DNA of 64,000 nt from Camelus bactrianus. Taxonomy: Eukaryota > Chordata > Mammalia > Artiodactyla > Camelidae. The notes beneath the pieces were generated by a model that had not been told where the DNA came from, searched no databases, and saw only the letters and a program-made list of their open reading frames with translations. Location of the stretch: assembly GCF_048773025.1 (NCBI RefSeq), contig NC_133569.1, positions 3,596,001 through 3,660,000 of the forward strand, in the 5' to 3' direction. Position numbers and translations under genes: made by a program. This document shows, piece after piece, positions 37,551 to 49,102 of the stretch; positions within the stretch are counted from its first letter, which is position 1, and every line of letters begins with the position of its first letter.

Positions 37551-40149
37551 TGTGAAAGCAATCCTTCACCTAGCTTGTTGGGAACACAAAGTTTCTCTTC
37601 AGTTGCAAACCCACTGCATACATATATATGGGTAGGTACTAGTTCCAACACGGTTTTACAGTGAAAACTGCAGGAACTTCAAACCGGCACTAGGAAACAG
37701 ACTGAGAAACCAGAATAAAAGTTTCTCCTGCAAACCGTTCCCTATGTGCTGGATGAACGAACGTCTCTCTACATGCTCAGTTCTGAGAGATAACTGTGTG
37801 TGAAGCCGTACTTCACCTATCTTGTTGGGAACACAAAGTTTCTCTTCAGTTGCAAACTCCACTCCATACATATATATGGGGAGGTACTAGCTCCAACTCG
37901 GTTTTACAGTGAAAAATGCAGGAACTTCAAACCGGCACTAGGAAACAGACTGAGAAACCAGAGTAAAAGTTTCTCCTGCAACCCGTTCCATTTGTGCTAG
38001 ATGAACGAACGTCTCTCCACATGCTCAGTTCTGAGAGATAACTGTGTGTGAAAGCCGTCCTTCACCTAGCTTGTTGGGAACACAAAGTTTCTCTTCAGTT
38101 GCAAACTCCACTACATACATATATATGGGGAAGTACTAGCTCCAACTCGGTTTTACGGTGAAAACCTCAGGAACAACAAACCGGCACAAGGAAACAGACC
38201 GAGAAACCAGAGTAAAAGTTTCTCCTGCATCCCGTTCCCTTTGTGCTAGATGAACGAACGTCTCTCCACATGCTCAGTTCTGAGAGATAAGTGTGTGTGA
38301 AAGCAATTCTTCACCTTGCTTTTTGGGAACACAAAATTTCTCTTCAGTTGCAAACTCCACTCCGTACATATATATGGGGAGGTACTAGCTCCAACTCGGT
38401 TTTACAGTGAAAACTGCAGGAACTTCAAACCGGCACTAGGAAACAGACTGAGAAACCAGAGTAAAAGTTTCTCCTGCAACACGTTCCCTTTGTGCTAGAT
38501 GAACGAACGTTTCTCCACATGCTCAGTTCTGAGAGATAAGTGTGTGTTAAAGCCGTCCTTCACCTATCTTGTTGGGAACACAAAGTTTCTCTTCAGTTGC
38601 AATCTCCACTACATACATATATATGGGGAGGTACTAGCTCCAACTCGGTTTTACAGTGAAAACTGCAGGAACTTCAAACCGGCACTAGGAAACAGACCGA
38701 GAATCCAGAGTAAAAGTTTTTCCTGCATCCCGTTCCCTTTGTGCTAGATGAACGAACATCTCTCCACATGCTCAATTCTGAGAGATAAGTGTGTGTGAAA
38801 GCAATCCTTCACCTAGCTTGTTGGGAAAACAAAGTTTCTCTTCAGTTGCAAACTCCACTACATACATATATATGGGGAGGTACTAGCTCCAACACGGTTT
38901 TACAGTAAAAACTGCAGGAACTTCAAACCGGCACTAGGAAACAGACTGAGAAACCAGAGTAAAAGTTTCTCCTGCAACCCGTTCCCTTTTTGCTAGATGA
39001 ACGAACGTCTCTCTACATGCTCAGTTCTGAGAGTTAACTGTGTGTGAAGCCGTCCTTCACCTAGCTTGTTGGGAACACAAAGTTTCTCTTCAGTTGCAAA
39101 CTCCACTCCTTACATATATATGGGGAGGTACTAGCTCCAACACGGTTTTACAGTGAAAACTGCAGGAACTTCAAACAGGCACTAGGAAAAAGACTGAGAA
39201 ACCAGAGTAAAAGTTTCTCCTGCAACCCGTTCCATTTGTGCTAGATGAACGAACGTCTCTCTACATGCTCAGTTCTGAGAGATAACTGTGTGTGAAGCCG
39301 TCCTTCACCTAGCTTGTTGGGAACACAAAGTTTCTCTTCAGTTGCAAACTCCACTCCATACATATATATGGGGAGGTACAAGCGCCAACTCGGTTTTACA
39401 GTGAAAACTGCAGGAACTTCAATCAGGCACTAGGAATCAGACCAAGAAACCAGAGTAAAAGTTTCTCCTGCAACCCGTTCCTTTTGTGCTAGATGAACGA
39501 ACGTCTCTCAACATGCTCAGTTCTGAGAGATAAGTGTGTGTGAAAGCCGTCCTTCACCAAGCTTGTTGGGAACACAAAGTTTCTCTTCAGTTGCAAACTC
39601 CACTACATACATATTTATGGGGAGGTACTAGCTCCAACTCGGTTTTACAGTGAAAACTGCAGGAACTTCAAACCGGCACTAGGAAACAGACCGAGAAACC
39701 AGAGTAAATTTTCTCCTGCAACCCGTTCCCTTTGTGCTAGATGAACGAACGTCTCTCCACATGCTCAGTTCTGAGAGATAAGTGTGTGTGAAAGCAATCC
39801 TTCACCTAGCTTGTTGGGAACACAAAGTTTCTCTTCAGTTGCAAACTCCACTCCGTACATATATATGGGGAGGTACTAGCTCCAACACGGTTTTACAGTG
39901 AAAACTGCAGGAAATTCAAACCGGCACTAGGAAACAGACCGAGAAACCAGAGTAAAAGTTTCTCCTGCAACCCGTTCCCTTTGTGCTAGATGAACGAACG
40001 TCTCTCCACATGCTCAGTTCTGAGAGATAAGTGTGTGTGAAAGCCGTCCTTCACCTAGCTTGTTGGGAACACAAAGTTTCTCTTCAGTTGCAAACTCCAC
40101 TACATACATATATATGGGGAGGTACTAGCTCCAACTCGGTTTTACAGTG
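37551..40149 (+). repeat. Start of the right-hand subfamily zone
   Basis: The first 'gcaatcc' monomer is near 37558, and the first 'actacatac' monomer is near 38110. From here monomers of the 'gccgtcc' / 'actacatac' type interleave with monomers of the 'gcaatcc' / 'ctccgtac' / 'caacacgg' type. The sequence as a whole sits closer to the consensus than the left zone. No gene. Confidence 0.78.
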
Positions 40150-43100
40150 AAAACTGCTGGAACTTCAAACCGGCACTAGGAAACAGACCGAGAAACCACA
40201 GTAAAAATTTCTCCTGCAACCCGTTCCCTTTGTGCTAGATGAACGAACGTCTCTCCACATGCTCAGTTCTGAGATATAAGTGTGTGTGAAAGCAATCCTT
40301 CACCTAGCTTGTTGGGAACACAAAGTTTCTCTTCAGTTGCAAACTCCACTACATACATATATATCGGGAGGTACTAGCTCCAACACGGTTTTACAGTGAA
40401 AACTGCAGGAACTTCAGACCGGCACTAGGAAACAGACTGAGAAACCAGAATTATAGTTTCTCCTGCAAACCGTTCCCTTTGTGCTAGATGAACGAACGTC
40501 TCTCTACATGCTCAGTTCTGAGAGATAAGTGTGTGTGAATCCGTTCTTCACCTAGCTTGTTGGGAACACAAAGTTTCTCTTCAGTTGCAAACTCCACTCC
40601 ATACATATATATGGGGAGGTACTAGCTCCAACTCGGTTTTACAGTGAAAACTGTAGGAACTTCAAACCGGCACTAGGAAACAGACTGAGAAACCAGAGTA
40701 AAAGTTTCTCCTGCAACCCGTTCCCTTTGTGCTAGATGAATGAACGTCTCTCCACATGCTCAGTTCTGAGAGATAAGTGTGTGTGAAAGCCGTCCTTCAC
40801 CTAGCTTGTTGGGAACACAAAGTTTCTCTTCAGTTGCAAACTCCACTACATACATATATATGGGGAGGTACTAGCTCCAAATCGGTTTTACAGTGAAAAC
40901 CTCAGGAACTTCAAACCGGCACTAGGAAACAGACCGAGAACCCAGAGTAAAAGTTTCTCCTGCAACCCGTTCCCATTGTGCTAGATGAACGAACGTCTCT
41001 CCACATGCTCAGTTCTGAGAGATAACTGTGTGTGAAAGCAATCCTTCACCTAGCTTGTTGGGAACACAAAGTTTCTCTTCAGTTGCAAACTCCACTCCGT
41101 ACATATATATGGGGAGGTACTAGCTCAAACACGGTTTTACAGTGAAAACTGCAGGAACTTCAAACCGGCACTAGGAAACAGACTGAGAAACCAGAGTAAA
41201 CGTTTCTCCTGCAACCCGTTCCCTTTGTGCTAGATGAACGATCGTCTCTCCACATGCTCAGTTCTGAGAGATATGTGTGTGTGAAAGCCGTCCTTCACCT
41301 ATCTTGTTGGGAACACAAAGTTTCTCTTCAGTTGCAATCTCCACTACATACATATATATGGGGAGGTACTAGCTCCAACTCGGTTTTACAGTGAAAACTG
41401 CAGGAACTTCAAACCGGCACTAGGAAACAGACTGAGAATCCAGAGTAAAAGTTTCTCCTGCAACCCGTTCCCTTTGTGCTAGATGAACGAACGTCTATCC
41501 ACATGCTCAGTTCTAAGGGATAAGTGTGTGTGAAAGCCGTCCTTCACCTAGATTGTTGGGAACGCAAAGTTTCTCTTCAGTTGCAAACTACACTACATAC
41601 ATATATATGGGGAGGTACTAGCTCCAACTAGGTTTTACAGTGAAAACTGCAGGAACTTCAAACCGGCACTAGGAAACAGACCGAGAAACCAGAGTAAAAG
41701 TTTCTCCTGCAACCCGTTCCCTTTGTGCTAGATGAACGAACGTCTCTCCACATGCTCAGTTCTGAGAGATAAGTGTGTGTGAAAGCAATACTTCACCTAG
41801 CTTGTTGGGAACACAAAGTTTCTCTTCAGTTGCAAACTCCACTACATACATATATATGGGGAGTTACTAGCTCCAACTCTGTTTTACAGTGAAAACTGCA
41901 GGAACTTCAAACAGGCACTAGGAAACAGACCGAGAAACCAGAGTAAAATTTCTCCTGCAACCCGTACCCTTTGTGCTAGATGAACGACCGTCTCTCCACA
42001 TGCTCAGTTCTGAGAGATAAGTGTGTGTGAAAGCAATCCTTCACCTAGCTTGTTGGGAACACAAAGTTTCTCTTCAGTTGCAAACTGCACTCCGTACATA
42101 TATATGGGGAAGTACTAGCTCCAACATGGTTTTACAGTGAAAACTGCATGAAATTCAAACCGGCACTAGGAAACAGACTGAGAAACCAGAGTAAAAGTTT
42201 CTACTGCAACCCGTTCCTTTTGTGCTAGATGAACGAACGTCTCTCCACATGCTCAGTTCTGAGAGATAATTGTGTTTGAAAGCCGTCCTTCACCTAGCTT
42301 GTTGGGAACACAAAGTTTCTCTTCAGTTGCAAACTCCACTACATACATATATATGGGGAGGTACTAGCTCCAACTCGGTTTTACAGTGAAAACTGCAGGA
42401 ACTTCAAACCGGCACTAGGAAACAGACCGAGAAACCACAGTAAAAGTTTCTCCTGCAAACCTTTCCCTTTTTGCTAGATGAACGAACGTCTCTCCACATG
42501 CTCAGTTCTGAGATATAATTGTGTGTGAAAGCAATCCTTCACCTAGCTTGTTGGGAACACAAAGTTTCTCTTCAGTTGCAAACTCCACTACATACATATA
42601 TATCGGGAGGTACAAGCTCCAACACGGTTTTACAGTGAAAACTGCAGGAACTTCAAACCGGCACTAGGAAACAGACTGAGAAACCAGAATAAAAGTTTCT
42701 CCTGCAACCCGTTCCCTTTGTGCTAGATGAACGAACGTCTCTCTACATGCTCAGTTCTGAGAGATAACTGTGTGTGAAGCCGTCCTTCGCCTAGCTTGTT
42801 GGGAACACAAAGTTTCTCTTTAGTAGCAAACTCCACTCCATACATATATATGGGGAGGTACTAGCACAAACTCGGTTTTACAGTGAAAACTGCAGGAACT
42901 TCAAACCGGCACTAGTAAACAGACTGAGAAACGAGAGTAAAAGTTTCCCCTGCAACCCGTTCCATTTGTGCTAGATGAACGAACGTCTCTCTACATGCTC
43001 AGTTCTGAGAGATAACTGTGTGTGAAGTCGTCCTTCAGCTAGCTTGTTGGGAACACAAAGTTTCTCTTCAGTTGCAAACTCCACTCCATACATATATATG

Positions 43101-43190
43101 GGGAGGTACTAGCTCCAACTCGGTTTTACAGTGAAAACCTCAGGAACTTCAAACCGGCACTAGGAAACAGACCGAGAAACCAGAGTAAAA
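40150..43190 (+). repeat. Long-range duplication D, left copy (about 12 monomers)
   Basis: This block matches about 49103-52143 at an offset of 8953-8954 bp (36 monomers less about 11 bases). Matched markers in order: 'accgagaaaccacag', 'atatcgggaggtac', 'caaatcgg' (40878 and 49831), 'ttctaag' (41511 and 50464), 'ttgttgggaacgcaaag', 'gggagttactag', 'ccaacatgg' (42121 and 51075), 'gtgaagtcgtcc' and 'gaaaacctcagg'. Confidence 0.85.
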
Positions 43191-43936
43191 GTTTTTCCTG
43201 CAACCCGTTCCCTTTGTGCTAGATGAACGAACGTCTCTCCACATGCTCAGTTCAGAGAGATAAGTGTGTGTGAAAGCCGTCCTTCACCTATCTTGTTGGG
43301 AACACAAAGTTTCTCTTCAGTTGCAATCCCCTCTACATACATATATATGGGGAGGTACTAGCTCCAACTCGGTTTTACAGTGAAAACTGCAGGAACTTCA
43401 AACCGGCACTAGGAAACAGACCGAGAAACCAGAGTAAAAGTTTCTCCTGCAAACTTTTCCCTTTGTGCTAGATGAACGAAAGTTTCTGCACATGCTCAGT
43501 TCTGAGAGATAAGTGTGTGTGAAAGCGGTCCTTCACCTAGCTTGTTGGGAACGCAAAGATTCTCTTCAGTTGCAAACTCCACTACATACATATATATGGG
43601 GAGGTACTAGCTCCAACTAGGTTTTACAGTGAAAACTGCAGGAACTTCAAACCGGCACTAGGAAACAGACTGAGAAACCAGAGTAAAAGTTTCTCCTGCA
43701 ACCCGTTCCCTTTGTCCTAGATGAACGAACGTCTGTCCACATGCTCAGTTCTGAGAGATAATTGTGTGTGAAAGCCGTCCTTCACCTATCTTGTTGGGAA
43801 CACAAAGTTTCTCTTCAGTTGCAAACTCCACTCCATACATATATATGGGGTGGTACTAGCTCCAACTAGGTTTTACAGTGAAAACTGCAGGAACTTCAAA
43901 CCGGCACTAGGAAACAGACTGAGGAACCAGGGTAAA
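42694..43936 (+). repeat. 5-monomer tandem duplication, first unit (1243 bp)
   Basis: It is followed directly by a near-identical copy at +1243 bp. 'tagtagc' is at 42821 and 44064. Shared variants are 'cttcgcctagc', 'gtagcaaac', 'gaaacgagag', 'gtcgtccttcagc', 'gttcagagag', 'aatcccctctac', 'gcacatgctcag' and 'gaggaaccaggg'. This unit overlaps the right part of duplication D. Confidence 0.9.
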
Positions 43937-45225
43937 AGTTTCTCCTGCAACCCGTTCCCTTTGTGCTAGATGAACGAACGTCTCTCTTCATGCTCAGTTC
44001 TGAGAGATAACTGTGTGTGAAGCCGTCCTTCGCCTAGCTTGTTAGGAACACAAAGTTTCTCTTTAGTAGCAAACTCCACTCCATACATATATATGGGGAG
44101 GTACTAGCACAAACTCGGTTTTACAGTGAAAACTGCAGGAACTTCAAACCGGCACTAGTAAACAGACTGAGAAACGAGAGTAAAAGTTTCCCCTGCAACC
44201 CGTTCCATTTGTGCTAGATGAACGAACGTCTCTCTACATGCTCAGTTCTGAGAGATAACTGTGTGTGAAGTCGTCCTTCAGCTAGCTTGTTGGGAACACA
44301 AAGTTTCTCTTCAGTTGCAAACTCCACTCCATACATATATATGGGGAGGTACTAGCTCCAACTCGGTTTTACAGTGAAAACCTCAGGAACTTCAAACCGG
44401 CACTAGGAAACAGACCGAGAAACCAGAGTAAAAGTTTTTCCTGCAACCCGTTCCCTTTGTGCTAGATGAACGAACGTCTCTCCACATGCTCAGTTCAGAG
44501 AGATAAGTGTGTGTGAAAGCCGTCCTTCACCTATCTTGTTGGGAACACAAAGTTTCTCTTCAGTTGCAATCCCCTCTACATACATATATATGGGGAGGTA
44601 CTAGCTCCAACTCGGTTTTACAGTGAAAACTGCAGGAACTTCAAACCGGCACTAGGAAACAGACCGAGAAACCAGAGTAAAAGTTTCTCCTGCAAACTTT
44701 TCCCTTTGTGCTAGATGAACGAACGTTTCTGCACATGCTCAGTTCTGAGAGATAAGTGTGTGTGAAAGCGGTCCTTCACCTAGCTTGTTGGGAACGCAAA
44801 GTTTCTCTTCAGTTGCAAACTCCACTACATACATATATATGGGGAGGTACTAGCTCCAACTAGGTTTTACAGTGAAAACTGCAGGAACTTCAAACCGGCA
44901 CTAGGAAACAGACTGAGAAACCAGAGTAAAAGTTTCTCCTGCAACCCGTTCCCTTTGACCTAGATGAACGAACGTCTCTCCACATGCTCAGTTCTGAGAG
45001 ATAATTGTGTGTGAAAGCCGTCCTTCACCTATCTTGTTGGGAACACAAAGTTTCTCTTCAGTTGCAAACTCCACTCCATACATATATATGGGGTGGTACT
45101 AGCTCCAACTAGGTTTTACAGTGAAAACTGCAGGAACTTCAAACCGGCACTAGGAAACAGACTGAGGAACCAGGGTAAAAGTTTCTCCTGCAACCCGTTC
45201 CCTTTGTGCTAGATGAACGAACGTC
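43937..45225 (+). repeat. 5-monomer tandem duplication, second unit
   Basis: Second copy of the 1243-bp unit. The match extends slightly past one period to about 43982/45225, as expected of a direct tandem event. Differences are single bases ('tctcttcatgctc' against 'tctctacatgctc'; 'gttaggaacac' against 'gttgggaacac'). Confidence 0.9.
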
Positions 45226-47400
45226 TCTCCACATGCTCAGTTCTGAGAGATAAGTGTGTGTGAAAGCCGTCCTTCACCTAGCTTGTTGGGAACACAAATT
45301 TTCTCTTCAGTTGCAAACCCCACTCCATACATATATATGGGGTGGTACTAGCTCCAACTCGGTTTTACAGTGAAAACTGCAGGAGCTTCTAACCGGCACT
45401 AGGAAACAGACTGAGAATCCAGAGTAAAAGTTTCCACTGCAACCCGTTCCATTTGTGCTAGATGAACGAACGTCTCTCCACATGCTCAGTTCTGAGAGAT
45501 AATTGTGTGTGAAAGCCGTCCTTCACCTAGCTTGTTGGGAACACAAAGTTTCTCTTCAGTTGCAAACTCCACTCCATACATATATATGGGGAGGTACTAA
45601 CACCAACTCGGTTTTACAGTGAAAACTGCAGGAAATTCAAACCGGCACTAGGAAACAGACTGAGAAACCAGAGTAAAAGTTTATCCTGCAACCCGTTCCG
45701 TTTGTGCTAGATGAACGAACGTCTCTCCACATGCTCAGTTCTGAGAGATAATTGTGTGTGAAAGCCTTCCTTCACCTAGCTTTTTGGGAACACAAAGTTT
45801 CTCTTCAGTTGCAAACTCCACTCCATACATATATCTAGGGAGGTACTAGCTCCAACTCGGTTTTACAGTGAAAACTGCAGGAACTTCAAACCGGCACTAG
45901 GAAACAGACTGAGAAACCAGAGTAAAAGTTTCTCCTGCAACCCGTTCCCTTTGTCCTAGATGAACGAACGTCTCTCCACATGCTCAGTTCTGAGAGATAA
46001 TTGTGTGTGAAAGCCGTCCTTCAACTAGCTTGTTGTGAACACAAAGTTTCTCTTCATTTGCAAACTCCACTCCATACATAAATATGGGGAGGTACTAGCT
46101 CCAACTAGGTTTTACAGTGAAAACTGCAGGAACTTCAAACCGGCACTAGGAAACAGACTGAGGAACCAGGGTAAAAGTTTCTCCTGCAACCCGTTCCCTT
46201 TGTGCTAGATGAACGAACGTCTCTCCACATGCTCAGTTCTGAGAGATAAGTGTGTGTGAAAGCCGTCCTTCACCTAGCTTGTTGGGAACACAAATTTTCT
46301 CTTCAGTTGCAAACCCCACTCCATACATATATATGGGGTGGTACTAGCTCCAACTCGGTTTTACAGTGAAAACTGCAGGAGCTTCAAACCGGCACTAGGA
46401 AACAGACTGAGAATCCAGAGTAAAAGTTTCCCCTGCAACCCGTTCCATTTGTGCTAGATGAACGAACGTCTCTCCACATGCTCAGTTCTGAGAGATAAGT
46501 GTGTGTGAAAGCCGTCCTTCACCTAGCTTGTTCGGAACACAAAGTTTCTCTTCAGTTGCAAACTCCACTCCATACATATATATGGGGAGGTACAAGCTCC
46601 AACTCGGTTTTACAGTGAAAAATGCAGGAACTTCAAACCGGCACTAGGAAACAGACTGAGAAACCAGAGTAAAAGTTTCTCCTGCAACCCGTTCCCTTTG
46701 TCCTAGATGAACGAACGTCTCTCCACATGCTCAGTTCTGAGAGATAATTGTGTGTGAAAGCCGTCCTTCACCTATCTTGTTGGGAACACAAAGTTTCTGT
46801 TCAGTTGCAAACTCCACTCCATACATATATATTGGGAGGTACAAGCTCCAACTAGGTTTTACAGTGAAAACTGCAGGAACTTCAAACCGGCACTAGGAAA
46901 CAGAATGAGGAACCAGGGTAAAAGTTTCTCCTGCAAACCATTCCCTTTGTGCTAGATGAACGAACGTCTCTCCACATGCTCAGTTCTGAGAGATAAGTGT
47001 GTGTGAAAGCCGTCCTTCACCTAGCTTGTTGGGAACACAAATTTTCTCTTCAGTTGCAAACCCACTCCATACATATATATGGGGTGGTACTAGCTGCAAC
47101 TCGGTTTTACAGTGAAAACTGCAGGAGCTTCAAACCGGCACTAGGAAACAGACTGAGAATCCAGAGTAAAAGTTTACACTGCAACCCGTTCCATTTGTGC
47201 TAGATGAACGAACGTCTCTCCACATGCTCAGTTCTGAGAGATAAGTGTGTGTGAAAGCCGTCCTTCACCTAGCTTGTTCGGAACACAAAGTTTCTCTTCA
47301 GTTGCAAACTACACTCCATACATATATATGGGGAGGTACTAGCTCCAACTCGGTTTTACAGTGAAAACTGCAGGAACGTCAAACCGGCACTAGGAAACAG
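45226..47400 (+). repeat. 4- and 3-monomer repeats marked by 'gaggaaccaggg'
   Basis: The rare variant 'gaggaaccaggg' occurs at 43921, 45164, 46160 and 46907, giving steps of 1243, 996 and 747 bp (5, 4 and 3 monomers). Each of the last three is followed by a 'ggagcttc' monomer, at about 45382, 46378 and 47124. Successive copies therefore lose about one monomer each. No gene. Confidence 0.82.
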
Positions 47401-49102
47401 ATTGAGAAACCAGAGTAAAATTTCTCCTGCAACCAGTTCCCTTTGTGCTAGATGAACGAAAGTCTCTCCACATGCTCAGTTCTGAGAGATAAGTGTGTGT
47501 GAAAGCCGTCCTTCACCTAGCTTGTTGGTAACACAAAGTTTCTCTTCAGTTGCAAACTCCACTCCATACATATATATGGGGAGGTACTAGCTCCAAATCG
47601 GTTTTACAGTGAAAACTGCAGGAACTTCAAACCGGCACTAGGAAACAGACTGAGAAACCAGAGTAAAATTTCTCCTGCAACCAGTTCCTTTTGTGCTAGA
47701 TGAACGAACGTCTCTCCACATGCTCAGTTCTGAGACATAAGTGTCTGTGAAAGCCGTCCTTCACATAGCTTGTTGGGAACACAAAGTTTCTCTTCAGTTG
47801 CAAACCTCACTGCGTACATATATATGGGGAAGTACTAGCCCCAACTCGGTTTTACAGTGAAAACTGGAGGAACTTCAAACCGGCATTAGGAAACAGACTG
47901 AGAAACCAGAGTAATAGTTTCTCCTGCAACCCGTTCCCTTTGTGCTAGATGAACGAACGTCTCTCCACATGCTCAGTTCTGAGAGATAAGTGTGTGTGAA
48001 AGCCGTCCTTCACCTATCTTGTTGGGAACACAAAGTTTCTCTTCAGTTGCAAACTCCACTCCGTACATATATATGGGGAGGTACTAGCTCCAACTCGGTT
48101 TTACAGTGAAAACTGCAGGAACTTCAAACCGGCACTAGGAAACAGACTGAGAAACCAGAGTAAAAGTTTATCCTGCAACCCGTTCCCTTTGTGCTAGATG
48201 AACGAACATCTCTCCACATGCTCAGTTCTGAGAGATAAGTGAGTGTGAAAGCCGTCCTTCATCTAGCTAGTTGGGATCACAAAGTTTCTCTTCAGTTGCA
48301 AACTCCACTCCATACATATATATGGGGAGGTACTAGCACCAACTCGGTTTTACAGTGATAACTGCAGGAACTTCAAACCGGCACTAGGAAACAGACTGAG
48401 AAACCAGAGTAAAAGTTTCTCCTGCAACCCGTTCCATTTGTGCTAGATGAACGAACGTCTCTCCAGATGCTCAGTTCTGAGAGATAACTGTGTGTGAAGC
48501 CGTCCTTCACCTAGCTTGTTGGGAACACAAAGTTTCTCTTCAGTTGCAAACCCCACTACATACATATATATGGGGAGGTACTAGCTCCAACTCGGTTTTA
48601 CAGTGAAAACTGCAGGAACTTCAAACCGGCACTAGGAATCAGACCGAGAAACCAGAGTAAAAGTTTCTCCTGCAACCCGTTCCCTTTGTGCTAGATGAAC
48701 GAACGTCTTTCCACATGCTCAGTTCTGAGAGATAAGTGTGTGTGAATGCAATCCTTCACCTAGCTTGTTGGGAAAACAAAGTTTCTCTTCAGTTGCAAAC
48801 TCCACTACATACATATATATGGGGAGTTACTAGCTCCAACTCGGTTTTACAGTGACAACTGCAGGAACTTCAAACCAGCACTAGGAAACAGACCGAGAAA
48901 CCAGAGTAAAAGTTTCTCCTGCAACCCGTACCCTTTGTGCTAGATGAACGAACGTCTCTCCACATGCTCAGTTCTGAGAGATAAGTGTGTGTGAAAGCAA
49001 TACTTCACATAGCTTCTTGGGAACACAAAGTTTCTCTTCAGTTGCATACTCCCCTCCATACATATATATGGGTAGGTACAAGCTCAAACCCGATTTTGCA
49101 GT
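47401..49102 (+). repeat. Satellite monomers containing the ancestral order of the later 4-mer repeat
   Basis: About seven monomers. A monomer with 'ggtaacacaaag' and 'caaatcgg' (near 47525) is followed, after two others, by one with 'agctagttgggatcac' and 'gtgataactgcagg' (near 48265), then one with 'gtgaagccg' and 'actacatac'. The same order recurs near 53240-53980 and in compact form at 57.7-60.5 kb. No gene. Confidence 0.75.
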
